Assembly (NCBI GenBank): GCA_026400435.1
Contig: JAPLOZ010000024.1
Coordinates: forward strand, 1 to 56,545
Source: Hyphomicrobiales bacterium
GTDB lineage: Bacteria > Pseudomonadota > Alphaproteobacteria > Rhizobiales > Rhizobiaceae
Length of the DNA stretch: 56,545 nt
Direction of reading: 5' to 3'
The position numbers and the translations under genes are program-made. The notes under the pieces are model-generated. The model had not been told where the DNA came from and searched no databases. It was given only the letters and a program-made list of their open reading frames with translations. Of the stretch, positions 1 through 6,313 are shown piece by piece; position 1 is the first letter of the stretch, and the number at the start of each line of letters is the position of its first letter.

Positions 1-1
1 C

Positions 2-1204
2 CGGCAGCATTATGGCGGCAGCCTCAAGGGCAAGTGGATCCTGACCGCCGGCTTGGGCGGCATGGGCGGCGCGCAGCCGCTGGCGGCGGTGATGGCCGGG
101 GCCTGCAGCCTCGCGGTGGAGTGCAATCCGGACTCCATCGATTTCCGCCTGCGCACCCGCTACCTCGACGAGAAGGCCGAGACCATCGACGAGGCACTGG
201 CCATGATCGAGCGCTGGACCAAGGCCGGCGAGGCGAAGTCGGTCGGCCTGCTCGGCAACGCCGCCGAGATCGTGCCCGAGCTTTTCCGCCGTGGGGTTCG
301 CCCCGACATGGTGACCGACCAGACCTCGGCGCACGACCCGCTGAACGGCTACCTGCCGAAAGGCTGGTCGATGGCGGAGTGGCGCGAGAAGCGCGTGAGC
401 GACCCGAAGGCGGTGGAGAAGGCCGCCCGAGCGTCGATGCGCGAGCACGTCGAGGCGATGGTGGCCTTCTGGAACGCCGGCGTGCCGACGCTCGACTACG
501 GCAACAACATCCGCCAGGTGGCGAAGGACGAGGGTTTTGCGAACGCCTTCGCCTTCCCGGGCTTCGTGCCGGCTTATATCCGCCCGCTGTTTTGCCGGGG
601 CATCGGCCCGTTCCGCTGGGCAGCGCTCTCGGGCGATCCCGAGGACATCTACAGGACCGACGCCAAGGTGAAGGAACTGACGCCTGGCAACACCCACCTG
701 CACAACTGGCTCGACATGGCGCGCGAGCGCATCGCCTTCCAGGGGCTGCCCGCGCGCATCTGCTGGGTGGGCCTGGGCGACCGCCACCGGCTGGGGCTCG
801 CCTTCAACGAGATGGTGGCGAGCGGCGAGCTGAAGGCGCCTGTCGTGATCGGCCGCGACCATCTCGACAGCGGCTCGGTCGCCTCGCCCAACCGCGAGAC
901 CGAGGCGATGAAGGACGGCTCCGACGCGGTGTCCGACTGGCCGCTGCTCAACGCGCTGCTCAACACCGCGTCCGGCGCGACCTGGGTGTCGCTGCACCAT
1001 GGCGGCGGCGTTGGCATGGGCTTTTCCCAGCACGCAGGCATGGTGATCGTCGCCGACGGCACCGATGACGCCGCGAAACGGTTGGAGCGCGTGCTGTGGA
1101 ACGACCCGGCGACGGGCGTCATGCGCCACGCCGATGCGGGGTATGAGATCGCGGTGGACTGCGCGCGGGAGAAGGGACTGAATTTGCCGGGGGTGCTGGG
1201 GTAA
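2..1204 (+). CDS. hutU: Urocanate hydratase (urocanase), 5'-truncated by window edge
   Basis: Urocanase adds water to urocanate to give 4-imidazolone-5-propionate, the second step of histidine degradation, using a tightly bound NAD+. About 400 C-terminal residues are visible; family members are near 555, so roughly 150 N-terminal residues lie outside the window. The frame is open from base 2. The glycine-rich NAD-binding stretch [11 protein letters not shown] sits at the start, and the [10 protein letters not shown] block, which holds the conserved active-site cysteine of the family, lies around bases 590-620. The C-terminal [15 protein letters not shown] block is also intact. The protein ends in LPGVLG at a TAA. 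No other hut gene adjoins it on the right, although hutD lies 15.8 kb away. Identification is from conserved blocks recognised by eye. Confidence 0.96.
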   Translation, partial: RQHYGGSLKGKWILTAGLGGMGGAQPLAAVMAGACSLAVECNPDSIDFRLRTRYLDEKAETIDEALAMIERWTKAGEAKSVGLLGNAAEIVPELFRRGVRPDMVTDQTSAHDPLNGYLPKGWSMAEWREKRVSDPKAVEKAARASMREHVEAMVAFWNAGVPTLDYGNNIRQVAKDEGFANAFAFPGFVPAYIRPLFCRGIGPFRWAALSGDPEDIYRTDAKVKELTPGNTHLHNWLDMARERIAFQGLPARICWVGLGDRHRLGLAFNEMVASGELKAPVVIGRDHLDSGSVASPNRETEAMKDGSDAVSDWPLLNALLNTASGATWVSLHHGGGVGMGFSQHAGMVIVADGTDDAAKRLERVLWNDPATGVMRHADAGYEIAVDCAREKGLNLPGVLG

Positions 1205-1223
1205 AACGCGCAATATTTGTCGC

Positions 1224-1415
1224 ATGTTGAAGATGTCTTCACATGAACTGCGGGACCCGAAGACCGGACGGCTGGTCACCGTGCGCGGCCTTGGCGCGCT
1301 CAAGGGCAGCACGTTCGCGATCCGGGCGGAGGCGCACCCCCACCCGCGCCTGCAGCGCGACCTCCCCACAAGGGGAGGTGGGCGGCGCTGGGCTAGCCGT
1401 CGAGCACGGTGCTAA
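1224..1415 (+). pseudogene. Short unidentified ORF running into an intergenic repeat; possible gene fragment
   Basis: The frame begins about 20 bases after hutU. Its first ~32 codons look protein-like (for example RDPKTGRLVTVRGLGALKG), but then it runs straight into the 52-bp intergenic repeat and continues as low-complexity Pro/Arg/Gly codons to a stop. This suggests the 5' end of a small gene truncated by the repeat. I do not recognise the family, and there is no convincing ribosome binding site. It could also be chance. Confidence 0.25.
1331..1382 (+). repeat. 52-bp intergenic palindromic repeat, copy A
   Basis: This segment matches 2972-3023 in the same orientation, sharing the core CACCCCCACCCGCGCC, then GCGCGAC, then a CCCC/GGGG hairpin and GAGGTGG. 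In this copy the hairpin CCTCCCC-ACAA-GGGGAGG is a perfect 7-bp stem. Repeats of this look are common between genes in Mesorhizobium and relatives. It abuts a histidine-kinase remnant and an apparently truncated small ORF. Confidence 0.7.
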
Positions 1416-1511
1416 ACTTGGCGGCGAGCTGTTCGATGCTGAAGGGTTTTGCAGGAGCTGGGTGCCGGCGTCGAGCACGCCGTTGTGGACGATGACGTTG
1501 CGCGTGTAGAT
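1393..1511 (-). pseudogene. C-terminal remnant of a hybrid histidine kinase receiver domain, frameshifted
   Basis: Read on the minus strand, the segment encodes YTRNVIVHNGVLDAGTQLLQ, then after a one-base frame change PFSIEQLAAKFSTVLDG and a TAG stop. This is the usual tail of PAS/hybrid sensor kinases of Rhizobiales, where the receiver domain ends in a block like ARNAIVHxGRLDPGxxLIxKPF followed by LAAKVRxVLD. The break falls in the A-run at 1447-1450: one extra A would restore LQKPFSIEQ. An in-frame TAG (minus strand, 1514-1512) lies immediately upstream, and nothing of the kinase or the rest of the receiver domain remains. It is therefore a short dead fragment, not a gene. Confidence 0.65.
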
Positions 1512-1565
1512 CTATTGCCTCCAAACAGTGACCCAATAATGCTGCGCGGCAACCCCCACGCAAAA

Positions 1566-2636
1566 CTATTTTGAGCGAAGGTGCTCGGTAATCTGCCGGT
1601 AGAGTTCGTCGACGGGGAGGGAGTGCAGGGATTTCAGGCCAAAGATTTCAATACCTTTTACATTGCCTTTCAGCGTGTGGTTTCCGAGCGATTGGAACCC
1701 CCATGGGCTTTGTGCGCGATGGGCGACAGAAGCGGAGGCAATCAACGGCACGTTCAGGACCCGGGTCAATGACTCAAGACGCGACGCCAAATTCACGGTG
1801 TTACCGAGAATTGTGAAATCCCGCTTCAAGGCAGAACCGATATTGCCCTCGTAGACCATGCCATTCGCCAGCCCGACGCCGCCGTGTAGGAAATGTTGTG
1901 GACTGGTCCTTGATGCGCGACTTCTGCGGCGATTCATCTCATCAAGAATATCGACGGCTGCAGAGACAGCGGTATCCGCGTCCTGATGCGGAAAATAGGC
2001 GAGAATGCCATCCCCCAGCAGCTTGTTGACCTGACCCCCGTGTCGATCAATCTGTTCGGTGCAGGCTTCGATATGGCTGTTGACCAGTTCCATCAAATCG
2101 GCCGGCCTCAGACGCTCCGCGAAATAGGAGAAGCCGACAATGTCGCTGAAGAGAACGGTGGCCCTTAGCCTTCGCGGCTTGACCAGGGTTGGGTTCACTC
2201 CCCGCTCAATCATTCGAAAAATACTCGGCTGAGTATACTGCGAAATAATCTGATTGGCTTCCAGAAGCGCACTCAAGGTGTGACGGAAAGCCAAAGGCAA
2301 AACTTCGGCATCTTCATTCAGATTAAATATCCGCATGTCCCAATCAGGGAACATGCGGTCGGTAACGTTGTTCAGAGAGTTCAGACAGAGCACGTGATTA
2401 TGCCGCGGATCTCGAAGAATCCGCTCGTTGTAGAGACTGTCGACAATGGCTGAGCGACCTTCAAGTGCCTGGAAGAACATATCGCCGAGACAAACCAAAA
2501 TACCGGTAATCCCCCGTTCGTGATTGTAGCGAACAGCGGAAATCCGGATAGCATCAATGTCACGCTTCGTGAGGGGGCGGGCAAATCGGCTGACGTAGAA
2601 TAGTCGTTTCATTCGCGGCAACTGGCGCGCTCCCAT
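1566..2636 (-). CDS. BLUF-domain photoactivated nucleotidyl (probably adenylate) cyclase
   Basis: The protein (356 residues) joins an N-terminal BLUF flavin photoreceptor (about 10-105) to a class III cyclase homology domain (about 155-310), the same order and length as Beggiatoa bPAC (~350) and Oscillatoria OaPAC. Key BLUF residues are present: Tyr14, Asn38 and Gln56 (FFQALEG), plus the WDM block at 99-101. Cyclase residues are present too: metal-binding Asp165 (LFSDIVGFS) and Asp209 (LLGDG), and Asn282/Arg286 (TVNLASRLE). The purine-selecting positions are Lys205 and Thr275, which match the ATP-type pair of bPAC, so cAMP is the likely product. Met9 (base 2612) aligns better with the bPAC start (MKRL), but the upstream ATG has a purine-rich leader, so the start is uncertain. 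Local GC is lower than in neighbours (28 of 60 bases at 2221-2280). Neighbouring scars suggest horizontal gain. Domain calls are firm; light activation is inferred. Confidence 0.93.
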   Translation of the reverse strand: MGARQLPRMKRLFYVSRFARPLTKRDIDAIRISAVRYNHERGITGILVCLGDMFFQALEGRSAIVDSLYNERILRDPRHNHVLCLNSLNNVTDRMFPDWDMRIFNLNEDAEVLPLAFRHTLSALLEANQIISQYTQPSIFRMIERGVNPTLVKPRRLRATVLFSDIVGFSYFAERLRPADLMELVNSHIEACTEQIDRHGGQVNKLLGDGILAYFPHQDADTAVSAAVDILDEMNRRRSRASRTSPQHFLHGGVGLANGMVYEGNIGSALKRDFTILGNTVNLASRLESLTRVLNVPLIASASVAHRAQSPWGFQSLGNHTLKGNVKGIEIFGLKSLHSLPVDELYRQITEHLRSK

Positions 2637-2776
2637 CCGCTCATCCCGCTTTAACGATAGTGGAAACCTGTCGTGGGTGCTATCGCCTGCGGAGCAGACG
2701 GTCGGGACGACCAGGAGTGACTGCTACCGGTGCGATAGACAGCCCCCGGCTATCCTTTGAGCATAGGAGGCAGCTT

Positions 2777-2959
2777 GTGAGTACACAGAGGTTTACCCCG
2801 GAATCAAAGGAAGAAGCGGTCAAACAGGTCGTCGATCAGCGCCTGGTCACGCTCGATCGCGAGCGCTACGACGCCTTCGTGAAGGTTCTCGAAAACCCGC
2901 CCGCGCCGGGACCGAAGCTGAAGGGGCTGTTACGCCGTGTGCCTGTTTGGGAAGAATGA
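2777..2959 (+). pseudogene. Chimeric scar: IS3-family OrfA start joined to DUF1778 antitoxin tail
   Basis: A GTG at 2777 with an AGGAGG ribosome binding site six bases upstream opens STQRFTPESKEEAVKQVVDQ, the characteristic start of IS3-family transposase OrfA. About 21 codons later the frame turns, without a stop, into RLVTLDRERYDAFVKVLEN and then PPAPGPKLKGLLRRVPVWEE, the C-terminal tail of DUF1778 (TacA-like) antitoxins, which normally neutralise a GNAT acetyltransferase toxin. The ribbon-helix-helix half of the antitoxin, the rest of the transposase and the toxin are all absent. The 60-codon product could be translated but is unlikely to be functional. The frame is also open upstream to 2660, without meaningful similarity. 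Confidence 0.6.
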
Positions 2960-2971
2960 CCACCGGGCGGA

Positions 2972-3023
2972 GGCTCACCCCCACCCGCGCCTTTGGCGCG
3001 ACTTCCCCAAAAGGGGGAGGTGG
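2972..3023 (+). repeat. 52-bp intergenic palindromic repeat, copy B
   Basis: This is the second copy of the repeat at 1331-1382, in the same orientation, starting a few bases after the DUF1778 tail. The shared core is CACCCCCACCCGCGCC; the hairpin here is CTTCCCC-AAAA-GGGGGAG with one imperfect pair. The two copies bracket the BLUF-cyclase gene. Confidence 0.7.
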
Positions 3024-3043
3024 AAGACCTCAGCCCTTTATCC

Positions 3044-3751
3044 TCACACCCCCGTCGCCTTGTGCCATGTGGTCGAGTGACAGCGCGGGCAGTTGGGGAG
3101 ACTGTGTCCCGGCTGCGGGGTCAGCACGGTTCCACAGAGGGCGCAGGCGACCGCGCCTGCGTGCTCCTCGCCGGCTTTCAGCGTGGCCGGCGGGCTGACG
3201 TCCCAGGGCGGCTCGATGGACAGGCCGGGTCGTTCGGTTGGATCCGATGCCTTGAAGACAGAGACGTTGCCGTTGGTTTCCAGATAGGCCGCGCGGACCT
3301 GGCCGACATGCTCGATATCCTTCATGCGCAATTGCTCGAACAGTTCGTCCTGGCCGAAATTCGCCTTGAGCAGGACATCGTGGTGGATGACGCCGTCGCG
3401 GATGAGCTCGACCGTCTTGCCTTCGATCGCGTCCTCCAGGCTTGGGCTGCGCGTCAGCACGAAGCTCAGCCCCTTGTCGATGAGGATCACGACGGTGATG
3501 ACGAGGAGACAATGCACGAGCGGAACGTCCGGATAAAACATCGCGTCGCCCACCGCCGAGCCAAGCGCGATGACCAGCAGGAATTCCACCAGCGACAGTT
3601 GGCCGATCGAGCGGCTGCCGATCCAGCGGATCAGCACCAGCGTGTAGACGTATATGAGGACCGTGCGGAACACGATCTCGAGAAGAAACAGCGGCGGCTC
3701 GTCGCCGAACAGCATGCGGCCGAAGTCGAAAGCGACTGTTGGCTCGTCCAT
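3044..3751 (-). CDS. DUF421 (YetF-like) membrane protein with C-terminal zinc ribbon
   Basis: The 235-residue protein has three predicted membrane helices in its first ~100 residues (LEIVFRTVLIYVYTLVLIRW, SLVEFLLVIALGSAVGDAMF, LVHCLLVITVVILIDKGLSF). A cytoplasmic DUF421 domain follows, with the signature block GKTVELIRDGVIHHDVLL and NFGQDELFEQLRMKDI. After about residue 190 there is a CxxC...CxxC zinc ribbon (CALCGTVL and CPRCHSTTW). YetF-type proteins are integral membrane proteins of unclear biochemical role. The start at ATG 3751 is the only methionine ahead of the first helix; the frame stays open much farther upstream by chance. The gene is divergent from the DUF930 gene, with 120 bases between them. 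Confidence 0.88.
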   Translation of the reverse strand: MDEPTVAFDFGRMLFGDEPPLFLLEIVFRTVLIYVYTLVLIRWIGSRSIGQLSLVEFLLVIALGSAVGDAMFYPDVPLVHCLLVITVVILIDKGLSFVLTRSPSLEDAIEGKTVELIRDGVIHHDVLLKANFGQDELFEQLRMKDIEHVGQVRAAYLETNGNVSVFKASDPTERPGLSIEPPWDVSPPATLKAGEEHAGAVACALCGTVLTPQPGHSLPNCPRCHSTTWHKATGV

Positions 3752-3871
3752 ATGGATATCCCTCGGATCAAAATCATAGGTGCGTCGCGCCAGCTGCCGA
3801 CCGACGCGGGTTGCAATTGCGGATAACCGCCGGACGGGCCGGGGGTTCCGCGTGCGCCCGCCATCGAAGGG

Positions 3872-4909
3872 TTGCGGCGCCATCGCGGCTTGATGCCGCC
3901 ATCGTTTCGTTCCACATCGTTGCTGATGAAGGATGTCGATCAGCGCCGGGGAATCGGGTGGGCCTTGCCCGCCTCGGTGACCGTTCATGCGCTGGCGGCG
4001 GCGCTGCTGATCTTCGGGCTGCCGGTCTCGCTGTTCGAGGCCGAGCCGGAGAAGGCGATCGAGGTCGACCTCGTGCCGCCGCCGGAGCCGCCGAAGAAAG
4101 CGGAGACGGCCAAGGCCGAGCCGCCGCCGCCGGCACCGAAGCCCGAACCGCCGCCGCCAGAGGCAAAGGCCGAGAAGCCGCCCGAGCCGAAGCCAGAGCC
4201 GAAACCCGAAGCCGAGAAAGAGGCGCAGCGGGCGGCCGAAAACGTGCTGCAGCCGGTGCACCGGTTCGGCGAGAAGGATGGCGGCCCCAAGATCGCCCCC
4301 GACGGCAACAGCGCGGCCGAGGCGTCGCCGCAAAGCGAGGCCGAGAAGCCTGCGCCGGATACTCCCGAGGTCGCCCAGCCGGAACAGGCCGAGGCCAAGC
4401 CGGCGCCGGAGAAGGTCGCGCCGGAACAAGAGGACGCGGCGCAGCCGCAGGCGCTGACGGCGGCGCGCTCGGCCGAGCTGGCGCCTTTGCCGCAAGAGGC
4501 TATCGTGCCGACGCCAAAGCCGGCGCCCGCCAAGAACAAGGCCGCCGAAGCGGAGCAGAGGAAGAAGCTGGCGTCGCGGATGGACAGCGGCGACGTGACC
4601 GCCACGACGGCGATGCGCGACCTGCCGCGCAGCGTCAGGGGAGGCCGGCTCTGCGTGACGGAACTGCGCGAGCAGATGCGCGAGGCATCGCCGCCCTATT
4701 TTCCCGACCTCCTGCCGTCCTACCCGCTCGAGCAGGGCAACGTGCTGCAGGTTCCTAGGGCTGCGTTCCGCCTCAGCGGAGCGTGGTACGAGTTGAGCTT
4801 CCGCTGCGAGGTCGACACCAATGCGACCGAGGTGCTGGCCTTCGTATTCCGCGTCGGCGGGCCGATCCCGCCCAGCGAATGGAAAAGCCGGGGATTGCCG
4901 GCGCGATAG
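3872..4909 (+). CDS. TonB-like anchored DUF930 protein
   Basis: A short N-terminus is followed by one membrane helix (SVTVHALAAALLIFGLPVSL), then about 190 residues rich in Pro, Glu, Lys and Ala, as in TonB or TolA spacers. A C-terminal DUF930 domain of about 100 residues follows, with the motif LPRSVRGGRLCVTELREQM and the later WYELSFRCEVD and PPSEWKSRGLP blocks. DUF930 is largely confined to Rhizobiales and its function is not established. The topology suggests inner-membrane anchoring with the DUF930 domain in the periplasm; its two cysteines (CVTEL and FRCEV) could pair there. The start is uncertain: methionines at 3872, 3893 and 3926 all precede the helix and none has a clear ribosome binding site. 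Confidence 0.85.
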   Translation: MRRHRGLMPPSFRSTSLLMKDVDQRRGIGWALPASVTVHALAAALLIFGLPVSLFEAEPEKAIEVDLVPPPEPPKKAETAKAEPPPPAPKPEPPPPEAKAEKPPEPKPEPKPEAEKEAQRAAENVLQPVHRFGEKDGGPKIAPDGNSAAEASPQSEAEKPAPDTPEVAQPEQAEAKPAPEKVAPEQEDAAQPQALTAARSAELAPLPQEAIVPTPKPAPAKNKAAEAEQRKKLASRMDSGDVTATTAMRDLPRSVRGGRLCVTELREQMREASPPYFPDLLPSYPLEQGNVLQVPRAAFRLSGAWYELSFRCEVDTNATEVLAFVFRVGGPIPPSEWKSRGLPAR

Positions 4910-4919
4910 GGCAGCCGGA

Positions 4920-4947
4920 GGCTCCTGACGCCATCCTGTCAGGAGCC
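4920..4947 (+). terminator. Perfect 10-bp hairpin after the DUF930 gene
   Basis: GGCTCCTGAC pairs perfectly with GTCAGGAGCC around an 8-base loop, starting 11 bases after the stop codon. There is no T-run, so it is not a canonical intrinsic terminator. Its right arm contains AGGAGC, which could serve as ribosome binding site for a 26-codon ORF starting at 4951. Confidence 0.45.
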
Positions 4948-4950
4948 CCG

Positions 4951-5031
4951 ATGGACGCAACTGCAAAATTTCCCTCTGATGCGACGGGTTGGCGTGTCTG
5001 CTTCGGCAAGGCCCGTTCGTCTTCCTCATAA
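4951..5031 (+). CDS. Possible 26-residue leader ORF upstream of the MFS gene
   Basis: The frame runs MDATAKFPSDATGWRVCFGK, then ARSSSS and a TAA. It has an AGGAGC Shine-Dalgarno-like sequence four bases before the ATG, inside the right arm of the 4920-4947 hairpin, and it ends one base before a second perfect hairpin (5033-5051) that precedes the transporter start. The arrangement resembles translation-dependent leader control, but no homology is recognised and chance is quite possible. Confidence 0.3.
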   Translation: MDATAKFPSDATGWRVCFGKARSSSS

Positions 5032-5032
5032 G

Positions 5033-5051
5033 GGCCCGCAGCAAGCGGGCC
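5033..5051 (+). promoter_or_regulatory. Perfect 7-bp hairpin in the leader of the MFS gene
   Basis: GGCCCGC pairs with GCGGGCC around a 5-base AGCAA loop. It sits 22 bases before the ATG of the MFS transporter and just upstream of its ribosome binding site (CAGGAG, 5062-5067), so it could affect mRNA folding or stability. It has no T-run. Confidence 0.35.
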
Positions 5052-5073
5052 GGCTCATAGTCAGGAGATCGTC

Positions 5074-6309
5074 ATGCCGCACGCCGTTGCCGAGAGTCCG
5101 TATCGCTGGGTGATCGTGGCGGCCGGCGGCCTGCTCGGCTGCGTGGCGATCGGCGCGATGTTCTCGCTGCCGGTGCTGCTGCGGCCGATATCCGAGGACA
5201 CCGGCTGGTCGACGACCGGCATCTCGACCGCCATGACGATAGGTTTCCTTGCGCTGGCATTGGGCAGCATCGCATGGGGCAGCCTGTCCGACCGTTTTGG
5301 ACCGCGCGCGGTGGTGCTCGCCGGATCGACGATGCTGGCGGGCAGCGTGGCGGTGGCAAGCCGGGCAACCTCGCTGGTCGAGTTCCAGCTGGTGTTCGGG
5401 CTGATGGTCGGCTTTTCGACGGCGGCGATCTTCGCGCCGATGATGGCCTGCGTGACCGGCTGGTTCGAAACGCAGCGCGGCCTCGCCGTGTCGCTGGTGT
5501 CGGCCGGCATGGGCATGGCGCCAATGACGATGGCCCCGCTCGCGGCCTGGCTGGTGAGCAATTACGACTGGCGCACCACGATGCTGATCCTGGCCGGCAT
5601 CGCCGCTGCGATCATGATCCCGGCGGCGCTGCTGGTGCGCCGTCCGCCGGCGCTGGCGGCGCGCGGCGGGGCGGCGGCCGAAGCTCATCCGCAGGCGGAC
5701 ATGTCGGTGCGGCAGGCAGTGCGGACGCCGCAGTTCATCATCCTTCTGCTGACCAACTTCTTCTGCTGCGCGACGCATTCCGGGCCGATCTTCCATACGG
5801 TGAGCTATGCGATCAGCTGCGGCATCCCGATGATCGCTGCAGTGTCGATCTACAGCGTCGAGGGGCTGGCCGGCATGGGCGGTCGCGTCGCGTTCGGTTT
5901 CCTCGGCGACCGCTTCGGCGCCAAGAACGTGCTGGTGACGGGGCTCTTGCTGCAGGCGTTCGGCGTGCTGGCGTATTTCTTCGTCAGCGGGCTCACCGGC
6001 TTCTATACGGTGGCCGCCATCGTCGGCTTCATCTATGCCGGCGTCATGCCGCTCTACGCGGTGATCGCTCGCGAGAATTTTCCGCTGAAGATGATGGGAA
6101 CGGTGATCGGCGGCACGGCGATGGCCGGCAGCCTCGGCATGGCGACCGGGCCGGTGCTGGGCGGGCTGCTCTACGACAGCTACGCCACCTACAGCTGGCT
6201 CTATGTGGGATCGTGGGGCATCGGGCTCGGCGCCTTCTTGATCGCGATGACGTTCAGGCCGTTCCCCAAGACGCCGGGCATGGCGGCAAACGCGGCGGCG
6301 ACGGCGTAG
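5074..6309 (+). CDS. Major facilitator superfamily transporter
   Basis: The 411-residue protein shows the 12-helix pattern of an MFS carrier, in two six-helix halves separated by a hydrophilic loop near residues 190-215 (LLVRRPPALAARGGAAAEAH). The loop 2-3 signature GSLSDRFGPRAVVLAG and its repeat in the second half, GFLGDRFGAKNVLVTG, are both present. The sequence resembles the monocarboxylate/oxalate-formate antiporter branch (tail-to-tail halves, many glycines in helices 4 and 5), but the substrate cannot be fixed. A CAGGAG ribosome binding site lies six bases ahead of the ATG. It is convergent with the porin gene, with only four bases between the stops. Confidence 0.92.
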   Translation: MPHAVAESPYRWVIVAAGGLLGCVAIGAMFSLPVLLRPISEDTGWSTTGISTAMTIGFLALALGSIAWGSLSDRFGPRAVVLAGSTMLAGSVAVASRATSLVEFQLVFGLMVGFSTAAIFAPMMACVTGWFETQRGLAVSLVSAGMGMAPMTMAPLAAWLVSNYDWRTTMLILAGIAAAIMIPAALLVRRPPALAARGGAAAEAHPQADMSVRQAVRTPQFIILLLTNFFCCATHSGPIFHTVSYAISCGIPMIAAVSIYSVEGLAGMGGRVAFGFLGDRFGAKNVLVTGLLLQAFGVLAYFFVSGLTGFYTVAAIVGFIYAGVMPLYAVIARENFPLKMMGTVIGGTAMAGSLGMATGPVLGGLLYDSYATYSWLYVGSWGIGLGAFLIAMTFRPFPKTPGMAANAAATA

Positions 6310-6313
6310 GCGA

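Noticed and set aside
3752..5044. Extension of the DUF421 frame far upstream
   Set aside because: Arg/Leu-rich nonsense antisense to the DUF930 spacer; the membrane protein clearly starts at 3751.
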